Shown: piece by piece, positions 50,520 through 59,088 of the stretch
Numbering within the stretch: position 1 is the first letter of the stretch
Layout of the letters: each line of letters starts with the position of its first letter
Source: Acidimicrobiales bacterium
GTDB lineage: Bacteria; Actinomycetota; Acidimicrobiia; Acidimicrobiales; JADJXE01
Reading direction: 5' to 3'
Length of the DNA: 64,000 nt
Assembly: GCA_016716005.1 (NCBI GenBank)
Contig: JADJXE010000001.1
Location: 1,563,001 to 1,627,000 of the forward strand
Position numbers and translations under genes: made by a program
Notes under the pieces: model-generated
The model's input: only the letters and a program-made list of their open reading frames with translations
The model's database searches: none
Told to the model about the DNA's origin: nothing

Positions 50520-50550
50520 TCGCACCCGCTCCCCCACTGGGAGAGCGGTG

Positions 50551-51288
50551 ATGTCGACGCTCGCGTGGATCGTGACCGCCGGCCTGGCGATGAGCGCGCT
50601 GGCGCTCGTCGGCGCCGTCACCCTCTTCCTTCCAGAACGGACCCTGGATCGGATACTGCTGCCCCTGGTCGGCTTGGCCGCGGGATCGCTGCTCGGCGGC
50701 GCGTACTTCCACATGCTCCCCGGGGCGATCGCCGCCCTCGGCAACGACCTCGCCGTCTACCTGTGGTTCGTCGCGGGGTTCCTCGTGTTCTTCGTGCTCG
50801 AGCAGTTCCTGCACTGGCACCACTGCCACCGCAGCCGCCACGACCACCACCGCCCGCTCGGCCCCCTCATCCTCCTGGCCGACGGGCTCCACAACTTCAT
50901 CGGTGGGCTCGCGGTCGGCGGCGCGTTCGTCGTCGACACCGGCGTCGGGATCGTCACGTGGCTGGCAGCGGCAGCCCACGAGGTCCCCCAGGAGCTGGGC
51001 GACTTCGGGGTGCTCGTGCACAGCGGCTGGCGACGCACCTCGGCCCTCGCCTGGAACTTCGCGTCTGCGCTCACGTTCCTCGTCGGCGCCCTGTTGGCCT
51101 ACGCCCTCGCCGACCAGATCGACGTCGCCTACCTGTTGCCGTTCGCCGCCGGGAACTTCACCTACATCGCCGCGGCCGACCTGCTGCCCGAGCTCGCCTC
51201 CCAGACCCGCACCCGCGACAAGGTCGAGACCACCGCGGCGTTCGTCGTGGGCCTCGGACTCCTCCTCGCCGCGACGCGGATCGGCTGA
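50551..51288 (+). CDS. ZIP-family metal transporter
   Basis: A 245-residue divalent-metal importer with about eight helices. The His-rich loop WHHCHRSRHDHH (about 90-101) lies between helices 3 and 4, and the two metal-site helices are DGLHNFIGGLAVGG and AHEVPQELGDFGVL, both canonical ZIP signatures. The ATG 50551 directly follows a GTG; both sit behind GGGAGAG. It is the first of two ZIP-type genes within 2 kb, the other on the opposite strand at 51757, which suggests attention to zinc or iron uptake near a ferritin-like and a Dps-like gene. Confidence 0.9.
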   Translation: MSTLAWIVTAGLAMSALALVGAVTLFLPERTLDRILLPLVGLAAGSLLGGAYFHMLPGAIAALGNDLAVYLWFVAGFLVFFVLEQFLHWHHCHRSRHDHHRPLGPLILLADGLHNFIGGLAVGGAFVVDTGVGIVTWLAAAAHEVPQELGDFGVLVHSGWRRTSALAWNFASALTFLVGALLAYALADQIDVAYLLPFAAGNFTYIAAADLLPELASQTRTRDKVETTAAFVVGLGLLLAATRIG

Positions 51289-51350
51289 GCCGAGCAGTTC
51301 GTGGGCCGTGGCCTGGCTGTCACCAGCGTCCCGGCGAAGGAGCCTTCTCG

Positions 51351-51701
51351 ATGGCGGACCGAGCCATCGATATCGGTATCGGTATCGGTATCGGCGAAGG
51401 GGACCGTCGGGCCATCGCCGTCGATCTCGTCGCGGAACGGATCCGCTCGCTCGGTGCGCCTGCACCGGCCAGCGAACGCCACTTCGCGGAGCTGTCCTCG
51501 GTCCCCGAGGACGATGACCAGCCGGCCGCGGAGGAGGTGATCCGCCGCCTCGTCGCCGGTCAGGAGACCGTGGCCCGCACCGCCCGGTCGGTGTTCCCCC
51601 TCGTCGAGCAGGCCCATGACGAAGCCACCGCCGATCTGCTCACCCAACGCCTCCTGGTTCACGAGAAGACCGCCGGGATGCCGCGCAGTCTGCTCGCCTG
51701 A
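51351..51701 (+). CDS. Truncated Dps/ferritin-like protein with Ile-Gly repeat start
   Basis: A 116-residue protein matching the C-terminal half of Dps: AIAVDLVAERIRSLGAPA, a middle ELSSVPEDDD segment, and TADLLTQRLLVHEKTAGMPRSLLA. Normal Dps proteins are about 160 residues; the N-terminal helix with the His/Asp ferroxidase residues is missing and replaced by MADRA plus an Asp-Ile-Gly repeat from a GGTATC microsatellite. A good ribosome site (AAGGAG) precedes the ATG, so it may be expressed, but iron oxidation is doubtful. It could be a decaying gene. Confidence 0.6.
   Translation: MADRAIDIGIGIGIGEGDRRAIAVDLVAERIRSLGAPAPASERHFAELSSVPEDDDQPAAEEVIRRLVAGQETVARTARSVFPLVEQAHDEATADLLTQRLLVHEKTAGMPRSLLA
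51375..51392. repeat. Hexanucleotide microsatellite GGTATC x3 at a gene start
   Basis: Three perfect GGTATC units preceded by the one-off GATATC, placed directly after the ATG of the Dps-like gene and encoding an Ile-Gly repeat. Confidence 0.9.
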
Positions 51702-51756
51702 ACCGCCCAGCCGCCCGGCCACCGGCACTGGAGACCTCACCGACCTGGCGCGGCGT

Positions 51757-52515
51757 TCATGCCGACGTGAGGAGCCCCAGCAGGACCACGACGCCCACCC
51801 CGGCAGCGATGCCGACCGCGGTGTCGCGGCGGCGACCCAGCTCGCGGCTCAACGGAACCAGCTCGTGCACAGCGACGAACACCATCGCGCCCGCGGCGAA
51901 CGCGAGGAACATGGCGTTCAGGCCAGGTGAGATGCCGACGACGGCGAGCCCGAGGAGCGCGCCGACCGGCTCCGCTGCGGCGGACACCGCTGCCGCGCCG
52001 ATCAGGAAGCGGCGGCGGCGGGCCATGACTGCGGGGAGTGACATCGCGAACTCCTCGGGGATGTTGTGCAGCACGATCGCGATCGCGACCACCACGCCGA
52101 GCCGCGGCGCGGAGAGATAGGCGTTGGCCATCGCGAAGCCCTCGGGGAAGTCGTGCAGGATCAAGCCGAACGCCACGAGGTAGACCCGACGCAGCTCACG
52201 GGCCCGCAGCGCGGAGTCCTCCGCGACCAAGTGGACATGCGGGATGACGGCGTGCAACACCGCCAACAGTCCCGCACCCGTGGAAGCGGCGACCGCCGCC
52301 ACGACGACGCCGGCTTCCCGAGCGGCCTCCGGCAGCAACTCGAGGGACGAGATCGCCACCATCACCCCCACCGAGAACCCGACGCCCGCCGCTCGGACAA
52401 CCGACCGGGGACCGACCCAAGAGGCCAGACCGACGCCCAGCGCTGCGGAGAGGATCGACAGCGAAGCAAGCGCTGTCACTGCCAGCCACGTCGACGCGTC
52501 GACGGCTGCGATCAT
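51757..52515 (-). CDS. ZIP-family metal transporter
   Basis: A 252-residue ZIP transporter with about eight helices. The metal-site helices are LILHDFPEGFAMANA and IVLHNIPEEFAMSLP, and a short His-containing loop (HAVIPHVHLV) lies before them. It belongs to a different ZIP subfamily from the protein at 50551 (GufA-like spacing). ATG 52515 follows a GTG in frame. Metal specificity is open. Confidence 0.88.
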   Translation of the reverse strand: MIAAVDASTWLAVTALASLSILSAALGVGLASWVGPRSVVRAAGVGFSVGVMVAISSLELLPEAAREAGVVVAAVAASTGAGLLAVLHAVIPHVHLVAEDSALRARELRRVYLVAFGLILHDFPEGFAMANAYLSAPRLGVVVAIAIVLHNIPEEFAMSLPAVMARRRRFLIGAAAVSAAAEPVGALLGLAVVGISPGLNAMFLAFAAGAMVFVAVHELVPLSRELGRRRDTAVGIAAGVGVVVLLGLLTSA

Positions 52516-52723
52516 CACTCGCCACCTGAACGGTCACCGGCGGTCGCTGAACGGTGCACAACCCACGATCCTCGCCGAACCCGCCCAGGTTCCGTTGACG
52601 CCGGCTCCGTCCGTGAGCCCGTCCCAGGACCACGAGCACCGGGCTCGACCGCCGATCATGGGCGACCCCGACCGTCGCGTCGCTGGTTCCGTGCTGTCAT
52701 CGTTCGCGGCGAGGGGGCCGGGA

Positions 52724-52842
52724 TCAGGCCAGGTCGAAGCCGTCGAGATCCATGACCTTGGCCCACGCAGCCGCGAAGTCCTCCACCACTCCTGCTGCGC
52801 GTCCTCGGAGGCGTTGACCTCGTCGATGGCTCGGAGCTGGGG
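52724..52842 (-). pseudogene. Relic of a katG 3' end
   Basis: These bases align with the last 120 or so of the intact katG at 38386, with most positions identical by eye and one base deleted near 52786, so the frame breaks. The two halves read QLRAIDEVNASEDAQQ and FAAAWAKVMDLDGFDLA against the intact SQLRAIAEVYACEDAQQ and FAAAWAKVMDLDRFDLA. Same orientation as the intact gene. Nothing else of katG remains beside it. Confidence 0.85.
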
Positions 52843-52846
52843 CGCG

Positions 52847-53026
52847 TTCACGATGGCCACCCACCGACACGTGCTACCCGGCATGGGCGCCCGCGCCGCA
52901 GCCCACTTCGCGGAACTGATCGACGGCGAACCGGCAGACACCGCCGCCACCGAGACAGCAGAGGACTGGCCCGAATCAGCCCGACCTCCACCGGGGACCT
53001 TCAGGATCCGGGAGAACCGCCGGTAG
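52847..53026 (+). pseudogene. C-terminal remnant of a tyrosine recombinase (integrase)
   Basis: The frame reads TMATHRHVLPGMGARAAAHF then AELIDGEPADTAATE and a stop at 53026. It resembles the end of phage-type integrases, where a Tyr within a T-Y-x-HVLPGM motif is the nucleophile; here His stands at the Tyr position (THRHVLPGM). Upstream sequence is the katG relic, so the catalytic domain is gone. It is evidence of a former mobile element in this region. Confidence 0.6.
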
Positions 53027-53031
53027 ACGCG

Positions 53032-53140
53032 TCAGGTGTCGATCCGGTTGTTCGCCCCTCCGCCTTCCTCCAGCCGGGAGATCACGGACTGGGTGACGGC
53101 ATCCGCGCCGACCCGAGCGCAGCAGGCCGATCGTTCGCGA
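53032..53140 (-). pseudogene. Fragment of an XRE-type HTH gene
   Basis: The minus strand reads ARVGADAVTQSVISRLEEGG then GANNRIDT and stops, which matches the recognition helix and following loop of Xre/Cro-type repressors (LA.RVG.SQS.ISRLE.GG...RIDTL). The rest of the domain is missing or out of frame. Possibly an antitoxin or phage repressor remnant. Confidence 0.5.
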
Positions 53141-53211
53141 CGACGGTCCGGTCGCACTCGTCGTCATCGAGCGGGTGCAACCTTGCGACCGTCAGCTCTG
53201 TGCCGGTGGGA

Positions 53212-54267
53212 CTACCCGGCGAGGATCAGGTCCCATGCCGCGAGAAGTGAGCCGGGAATCGGGTCCGGAAGGTAGTCGTCGACGACCGGGCAGTTGTGGT
53301 GGAACCCGCGGGAGGTCGGGTCGCCTCGGCACTCGTCGGTGGAAGTGATGAGACGGTGACTGCCGTTCCAGGGGGTGGCGCCGTCGTCGATGTCGATCGG
53401 CTCACCCGGCAGGCCGAGGTTCTCCCAGGACCGCTCGATCGGCGCGACGATCGGTTCCTCGGCATGGGCCAGGCCCCACATGCGTGTGGCTGGTGTCGCC
53501 ATCGGTTCCGTCGTCCACGGTGATGGCTCGGTGGCGTCCAGGAGCACGACCCGCGCCAGCTCCTCGGTCCGGGCCAGGAAGGCGGCGTGCCCCCCGCCCT
53601 GGGAGTGGCCAGCGGTGGCGATGTGGGACCACGCCGGCATGGCGTCGGGGTCGAGGTAGCGGTCCCAGCCGCCGTCGGGCTCGGTTCGGGCAAGGTGTTC
53701 GAGGACCGCGACGAGCCGCGGGATCGCTGCGTCCGTCGGTGACACGTCGAGGGCGAGTCCGCTCGCGTCGATCCCCCGCAGGATCTCCTCGCGGGCGGCG
53801 ACCGCGCAGTCCGGATCGGTGCTGCCCTGGCACAGGTCGAAGTTGACCGACAGGTCGTTTGGATAGGCGAGGCCGATCACGTGGTAGCCGAGCGCTGCGG
53901 CGCGTTCGAGGAACGTCGAGTACCGGTCGGGCTCGGCGCCGGTGCCCGGGAAGAACACCAACAGCTCGCCCCGAGCGTCGCCGGCCGGCCCGGCCACGGC
54001 ATGGTTGCCGAAGTCGCCCGAGATGCCCTCGCCGGTGACCGTGGGATCGAGCGACACCAGTGTCACGTCGACCCCTGCGGTGGTCGTCGGAGTGCTCGTC
54101 GTCGATGTGCTCGTCATCGAAGCGGTCGTCGTGGTCGGCTCGGCGGAAGGTGCACTCGACGCGCCGCTCTGGTCGTCGGTTGTACCCGACGCGCAGCCGG
54201 CGGCCGTCGCGAGCACGAGGACCGCTGTCAACACGGCGACGATCCGGGACGGGGAGCGTGTTGGCAC
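53212..54267 (-). CDS. Secreted alpha/beta-hydrolase lipoprotein
   Basis: A 351-residue exported hydrolase. The signal ends in the lipobox TAAGC at 21-25, then a Ser/Thr-rich linker to 67. The catalytic part has LVFFPGTGAEPDRYS (oxyanion region), the nucleophile elbow GHSQGGGHAA and later Asp and His candidates (VLLDATEP; FHHNCPV). Chlorophyllase- or poly-ester-hydrolase-like in pattern; the substrate is not known. It starts at GTG 54267, four bases after the stop of the lipoprotein gene before it, so the two form an operon. Confidence 0.82.
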   Translation of the reverse strand: MPTRSPSRIVAVLTAVLVLATAAGCASGTTDDQSGASSAPSAEPTTTTASMTSTSTTSTPTTTAGVDVTLVSLDPTVTGEGISGDFGNHAVAGPAGDARGELLVFFPGTGAEPDRYSTFLERAAALGYHVIGLAYPNDLSVNFDLCQGSTDPDCAVAAREEILRGIDASGLALDVSPTDAAIPRLVAVLEHLARTEPDGGWDRYLDPDAMPAWSHIATAGHSQGGGHAAFLARTEELARVVLLDATEPSPWTTEPMATPATRMWGLAHAEEPIVAPIERSWENLGLPGEPIDIDDGATPWNGSHRLITSTDECRGDPTSRGFHHNCPVVDDYLPDPIPGSLLAAWDLILAG

Positions 54268-54271
54268 CGTT

Positions 54272-55513
54272 TCATCCTCCCAAGGTCTGGGTGGAGACGG
54301 CGCAGCGATGGACCTGTGAGGTCGTGGCGTCCCACGCGTAGTAGTAGACGAACACCTCGTCGTCGGTGACGATGGTTTCGGGGTCGACCCGTGTCGTCGT
54401 GACGGTGGCCCCGTCGTCGCATCGCAACGGCGCTGCGCCGTCGAGCGGGACGAGCCACACCTGCTGGTCGGTCCGCCCGGGGAAGGTCGCGGGTCGGTCG
54501 GCGGCGGTCAGGGTCACCCACGGCCGCCCATCGACGAGGAACGGCTCGGGTGATCCCAGGTAGGGGTGATCCTCGTCGGGGCTCGCCACACGAAGCCGCT
54601 CGACGACGGACCCAGCAGCGTCGACGTCCCACACGACGGCCTCGTCGCCGCCCACCACGGCCAACACCGACACCCGACCGGTGTCCGGATCGACCCACCC
54701 GTACGTGTTCTCGACCACGTCATCGCCGGCGGCGCCGATCTCGATGATCGCGCCCGTGCCGGTGTCGACGAGCTCGACCGCTGCACCGCTGCCGAGCTCG
54801 CCGGCCACCGTGATCAGTCCCGTACCGACGACCCAGCGAGCATCGCCACCACTCCGATCGGCGAGCCACACGAGATCAGCGGTCTGCGACGGCCTCGACT
54901 CATCGAACCACACCGCAGTACCGAAGCCGGGCGGGCGACGCAACGCCACCACCAGGGTGGTCGGCGCGTCCGGCCGGCGGCTCGGGAGCGGACTCAGATA
55001 GCCCGCCGAGGTCACCCACTCGACCGTCGCCCCGGCAATACCGACAGCGACACGCGCAGCCCGCAGACCCTCCGAGGTCGACGCGGTGTACCAGAGCGAG
55101 ATCCCCTGCGCGTCGACGCCCAGTTCGGGACCGTTGTTCGTGTCGAGCATCGGCGCCGCATCGGACGCCACGAGCACCGGACCCTCGGGACCCACCAGCC
55201 CGTCGGTGAGGTCCAGCTCGGCGAGCCAGATGCGGCCGACGCCGTCCTGCCAGGCCATCCACCCGCTTCCGTCGTGGACCAGCACCTCAGGGTCGAACCA
55301 CGACTCACCCGCCGGCGTGACCACGACCGTCTCCGGCACGACCGTCTCCGCCACGACCGTCTCCGACGCGACCGTCTCCGACGCGGCACTGGATGATCCA
55401 CCTCCAGATCCGGTCGCGCCACCACAGGACACGACGAGCACGCTCGCCGCAGCTACCGCGGCGCCTCGGACACGAGTCCGCAAGAGCAGGGTCCGGCACA
55501 TCCTCACCACCAT
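54272..55513 (-). CDS. Secreted lipoprotein, probable beta-propeller
   Basis: A 413-residue exported protein with a lipobox-like VSC at 28-30, then Gly/Ser and a fourfold repeat of ETVV (ASETVASETVVAETVVPETV). The body consists of short strand-like units with W and D-G turns (e.g. GWMAWQDGVGRIWLAELD, VWDVDAAGSVV) typical of beta-propellers. No enzymatic motif is visible. The ATG at 55513 lacks a clear ribosome site; an ATG at 55501 is possible. It leads the operon with the hydrolase at 53212. Confidence 0.72.
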   Translation of the reverse strand: MVVRMCRTLLLRTRVRGAAVAAASVLVVSCGGATGSGGGSSSAASETVASETVVAETVVPETVVVTPAGESWFDPEVLVHDGSGWMAWQDGVGRIWLAELDLTDGLVGPEGPVLVASDAAPMLDTNNGPELGVDAQGISLWYTASTSEGLRAARVAVGIAGATVEWVTSAGYLSPLPSRRPDAPTTLVVALRRPPGFGTAVWFDESRPSQTADLVWLADRSGGDARWVVGTGLITVAGELGSGAAVELVDTGTGAIIEIGAAGDDVVENTYGWVDPDTGRVSVLAVVGGDEAVVWDVDAAGSVVERLRVASPDEDHPYLGSPEPFLVDGRPWVTLTAADRPATFPGRTDQQVWLVPLDGAAPLRCDDGATVTTTRVDPETIVTDDEVFVYYYAWDATTSQVHRCAVSTQTLGG

Positions 55514-55667
55514 GCCAGGAAGATGCGAGAGAACGTCCGGGCCATGTCAACGCCCTCGCTGGTGGCCAGGAGAAGTCCTCGCGGTGGTGAGTAGGCAGAT
55601 CCCATCGTGGGCCGACTCGAGCGGTGATCGCGAACGACGACCACGTCGGTTCCGATCACACGCTCGA

Positions 55668-56801
55668 GCCCGGGTTCCACAGTTCGTAGGCACACGAGGG
55701 GCCCGGATCGGGCGTGTGACGTGCGGGACCGCGTCTGATCCGTCGAAGGCCGCGTGTGTCCACGCGCGTCGAAGCAGGCGTGAGGGGTGTCTGGCCTGTT
55801 CAGGCGCGGTGGAGGTGGGTGACGCGGGGCGGCAGGGCGATGCCGCAGGCGCCAAGAATGCCCGTTTGGACGTCGGTGAGCGCGGTGGTCTGTTCGACGG
55901 TCCCGGCGGTCCCGTGGAGCGTGAAGGTGTGCACCCGGCCCAGCTCGGTGTTGATCCGCCGCCACGTGTGCCCGGTGCGCCGCTCGGCCACCCGCACGAG
56001 GAGCAGAGCGAGCCAGCACAACAGGACGTGAGCGCGGACGCGGGGTTCGATGCGGTGGAACACGGGGCGCAGCTCGAGGGTGGACTCGAGGTCCCGGAAC
56101 CCGCGTTCGGCCTCCAACAGGTTCTCGTAGCCCAGCGCGACGTCCTCGGCCGACAGGTCGGGGTCGCTGGTGGACAGCAGGTACTTGCCGTCGAGGCGCT
56201 CCTCGGCCGCGATCTTGGATCGGTCGATGACGAGCCGCCCGGACGGGAGCTGTCGTAGCCACCGGCCCAGGGTGGAGTGGTCGCGGAGGGCGCACTTGGC
56301 GGTCCGGTGCGCGGCCTCCGGGTCACCCTTGCGCTTGGCGGTCTTGGCCTTGTTGGCGTCGCGTTCGCGGGCGACGCGGATGGGTTCGAGCTCGGCTTCG
56401 AGGCGGTCGAGGGCGGCGTCTCCTTGGGCCTTGTCGCGTTCGGCTTCGAGGGGGTTCTGGCACACGATCCACCGCTTGGCGCTCTCGTCGTCGAGGTGGA
56501 CTTCCTTGACCCGAAGGTTGTCGCGCACGCTCTGGTAGCGGCCCTGGCGGGCCAGGGCGGCCTGGGCGTCGGGGGAGCCGTCGCTCATGCGTTCCCCGGC
56601 GATCACCAGATCGACCTCGAGGTTCAACAGGTCGGCGACGGCGAAGAACACCGCTTCTTGCACCTGGGCCTGCGCGTCGGCGGCCACAAGGAGATGTCGT
56701 GTGCCCACGTTTCCGGGCTCGTCAGCCGACCCGCAACCCGCTGAGCAGCACTATCGCGCGCCGAACCCCCCTCATGTGCCTACCGACTGCGGAACCCGGG
56801 C
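55668..56801. mobile_element. Defective IS1634-like insertion sequence with both terminal inverted repeats
   Basis: Terminal repeats of 34 bp lie at 55668-55701 and, inverted, at 56768-56801. They agree at 30 of 34 positions and both begin GCCCGGGTTCC and end GAGGGG. The 1134-bp unit holds one transposase gene on the minus strand. I see no clear target duplication beside the ends (outside bases CGCTCGA and CTACGCG). Full-length members of this family carry a longer transposase, so this is a deletion derivative. Confidence 0.8.
55800..56708 (-). pseudogene. Internally deleted transposase of the IS1634-like element
   Basis: 302 codons from a GTG at 56708. From about residue 37 (IAGERMSDGSPDAQAAL) to the end (ALPPRVTHLHRA) it follows the C-terminal half of IS1634-type DDE transposases, including the ENLLEAERGFRDLESTLELRPVFH block with the catalytic Glu. 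Residues 8-33 (QEAVFFAVADLLNLEVDLV) match a much earlier part of the protein and are joined directly to IAGERM, so the stretch with both catalytic Asp residues is deleted, as is the true N-terminus. It cannot transpose itself. Confidence 0.75.
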
Positions 56802-57078
56802 CTACGCGACCGTGGTCTTCTCGGGAAGGGACTCCGCCGACGGACTCAGGCTCGCGAGCTGCGGAAACGGCGGCTTGGCCCGTGACGTCGCGACGACGAG
56901 GACTACGGTGCCTGCCAGGAACGGGAACCAACATGCCCAGGACGAACCGGCACGAACTGGTGAGGGCACCCTCGGAGGGCGCGACAAGCATGGAGTCCCG
57001 GGAGCCGACCCGACGGAACCCGGGGCAGACCACCCACGGTCAGACCACGCAACGGTTCATCATCGTTGGGCGGGACAG
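56802..57078. other. Intergenic region between the IS and the ABC transporter genes
   Basis: 277 bases with no supported gene. Frames on both strands lack ribosome sites or typical codon use. It must contain the promoter of the ABC operon, but I see no consensus -35/-10 pair that I would defend. Confidence 0.4.
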
Positions 57079-58044
57079 GTGAACACCGAGCCGGCGATAG
57101 CGAACCTTCTGGCGGGGAAGGCTGATCCCGCCGTGGGTGGCCTTGCACTGGACTTCGAGCACGTCACGAAACGGTACGGCGACCACACCGTGGTCGCGGA
57201 TCTGAGTTTCACGGTGCCAGCCGGCCGGGTCACCGGTTTCTTGGGTCCGAACGGCTCGGGCAAGTCGACCGCGATGAAGATCATGCTCGACCTTGCCGCT
57301 GCGGACGGCGGCCGGTCGGTCATCGGAGGCTGTCGGTATCGAGACCTGCCCAACCCGGCCGGAACCGTTGGGGCGGTCATCGAGTCCGACGCGTTCCACC
57401 CCGGGCGGAGCGGTCGGAACCATCTGCGGATTCTGGCGGACGCGACCGGCGTCTCCTCGGCGAGAGTCGATGAGATCCTCGAACAGGTCGGCTTGGCTGA
57501 CGCGGGCGACCGGCATGCCGGCGCCTACTCGCTTGGGATGCGCCAGCGCCTCGGCCTCGCTGCTGCTCTGCTTGGCGAACCACCGGTGCTCATTCTCGAC
57601 GAACCCGGAAACGGCCTCGATCCTCAAGGCATCCGAACGCTGCGCGATCTGCTCCGATCGCATGCGGCGGCCGGAGGCACCGTGTTCGTGTCGAGTCACC
57701 TGTTGGCTGAGGTCGAGCTACTGGCTGACGACGTCATCGTCATCAACGAGGGCCGGCTCGTTGCCCACGGTTCACTGGCCGAGTTGCAGCAGGCCGCTTC
57801 TCTGGTACGGACAGCCGACCCGGGCTCCATCGCCGTGGTGCTCGAACAAGCTGGCGCGACAACGCAGACCCGAGGCGCAGACGGTCTCGTCGTCCGTGGC
57901 ATGCCGATCGAGGAGATCGGCGACCGGGCTTTCGCCGCCGGAGTCGTCCTGCACGAGCTGTCGCCCCACGCGGGGTCGCTCGAGGAGCTGTTCCTCGACT
58001 GGACGACCGACCCATCGAGCAAGGGGGAGGTCATCCGGCCGTGA
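57079..58044 (+). CDS. ABC transporter ATP-binding protein (drug/lantibiotic-exporter type)
   Basis: A 321-residue ATPase. Walker A GPNGSGKST lies near 56, the signature is YSLGMRQRLGLAAALL near 150 (LGMRQR in place of LSGGQ, as in BcrA/CcmA-type exporters), Walker B LILDEPGNGLDP follows and the switch His is in SSHLL. A C-terminal extension (about 240-321) is typical of this subtype. The start is GTG 57079. It overlaps the permease start by four bases. Likely an exporter of a peptide, lipid or drug. Confidence 0.88.
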   Translation: MNTEPAIANLLAGKADPAVGGLALDFEHVTKRYGDHTVVADLSFTVPAGRVTGFLGPNGSGKSTAMKIMLDLAAADGGRSVIGGCRYRDLPNPAGTVGAVIESDAFHPGRSGRNHLRILADATGVSSARVDEILEQVGLADAGDRHAGAYSLGMRQRLGLAAALLGEPPVLILDEPGNGLDPQGIRTLRDLLRSHAAAGGTVFVSSHLLAEVELLADDVIVINEGRLVAHGSLAELQQAASLVRTADPGSIAVVLEQAGATTQTRGADGLVVRGMPIEEIGDRAFAAGVVLHELSPHAGSLEELFLDWTTDPSSKGEVIRP

Positions 58045-58787
58045 TCATGGCACGACTCGTGCGAGCCGAGCTCCGCAAGCTCACGAGTACCAAGATGCCG
58101 TGGGCGTTCTTCGCCGTGCTCGTTGCGATCGCAGTGATCAACGCTGTCGCTGTGATCGCGGGAACCGACATGGACGGCACCAAGGGCTTCATCGCCACCG
58201 AAGCCGATCAGCAATCGCTCATGGCGTTCGCCGCCAACGCCTTCATGATCGCCGGCCTTTTCGGTGCGATCGCCGTCGCCCGCGAGTACGGCCACCACAC
58301 CGTCGTGCCCATGTTCCTCGTGTCACCTCGCAGACACCGGGCCGTGCTCGCCCAGTTCTGCGCCGTGGCAGCCGGTGGTGGTGTCCTCGGGCTCGTCGGT
58401 GCCGCACTCACGGTCACCGCCGTGCTGCTTGCGCTGCCGAGCACCGACTTCGGGTTCCTCGTCTCCCCCGACCAGGTCGCACGGCTCATCGCAGCCTCCG
58501 GGTTCGCGGGTGCCGCTGGCGCGGTTCTCGGCGCCGGGATCGGCGCTGTGGTTCGCAACGTGGGCGGGGCCGTCACCGGCGCCGTGCTGGCGCTCGTCAT
58601 CGCGCCACCGTTGATCGTCCAGCTCGCCAATGGCACCGCGTCGTGGATGCCCGGCGTCCTCGCCAACGTCGTCTCGGGTGTCGGCGACGATGTCAGCCAA
58701 CCGGCCGCGCTGGCCGCCATCGCCGTATGGGCCGCTGTCCCCGCCGCGATCGGCTTGGTCGCCGTCCAGCGACGAGACGTCGTGTGA
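58041..58787 (+). CDS. ABC-2-type permease partner
   Basis: A 248-residue membrane protein with six helices and the ABC-2 pattern: N-terminal RAELRKLTSTKMPWAFF, a first extracytoplasmic loop, then AREYGHHTVVPMFLVSPRR. The start codon GTG at 58041 overlaps the ATPase stop; an ATG two codons later is an alternative. With the ATPase it forms a complete half-transporter pair. Confidence 0.85.
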   Translation: MIMARLVRAELRKLTSTKMPWAFFAVLVAIAVINAVAVIAGTDMDGTKGFIATEADQQSLMAFAANAFMIAGLFGAIAVAREYGHHTVVPMFLVSPRRHRAVLAQFCAVAAGGGVLGLVGAALTVTAVLLALPSTDFGFLVSPDQVARLIAASGFAGAAGAVLGAGIGAVVRNVGGAVTGAVLALVIAPPLIVQLANGTASWMPGVLANVVSGVGDDVSQPAALAAIAVWAAVPAAIGLVAVQRRDVV

Positions 58788-59088
58788 CGGCGACGGGTCC
58801 GTCCACCCGCCAGGCTCTCAGCGACACGGACTCAGCCGACCGCACTCGGGCGGCAGGACTGCTGGACTTCGCGGTGGATGTGCCCTTGGGTTCCCTCCTT
58901 GGCCGTGGGCGAGGCGAGAGGTTGAGCATCGAGTGGGCGCTCTGTCAGCGAGAGGGAACCGAGGTCTGTCGTGACCGACGGTTGCGGTCAACAGCACCTG
59001 CCGTTCTCAGCTGGCACCCCACACGATCGATGACGCGTGATCATGCGGTGGGTCGATCGCGCTCCCACGTCCACTTCGCTCGCGATCG
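58788..59088. other. Intergenic region between convergent genes
   Basis: 301 bases with no supported gene. It contains one nine-base inverted repeat (GGTTCCCTC at 58889-58897, GAGGGAACC at 58952-58960) with a 54-base loop, too wide for a simple terminator, and several GATCGATG/CGATCG strings near 59020-59060. No RNA gene is apparent. Confidence 0.4.

Noticed and set aside
38386..52842. Direct repeats of the katG 3' end as attachment sites of a 14-kb element
   Set aside because: The katG body lies inside the interval and not outside it, the two copies differ at many positions, and the scrap is frameshifted. A site-specific insertion at the katG end would place the second copy downstream of katG.
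56802..56987. Minus-strand frame ending exactly at the IS border
   Set aside because: Codon use is not typical and no start or ribosome site is present; probably coincidence.
58889..58960. Nine-base inverted repeat as an intrinsic terminator
   Set aside because: The loop is 54 bases and there is no T-tract.
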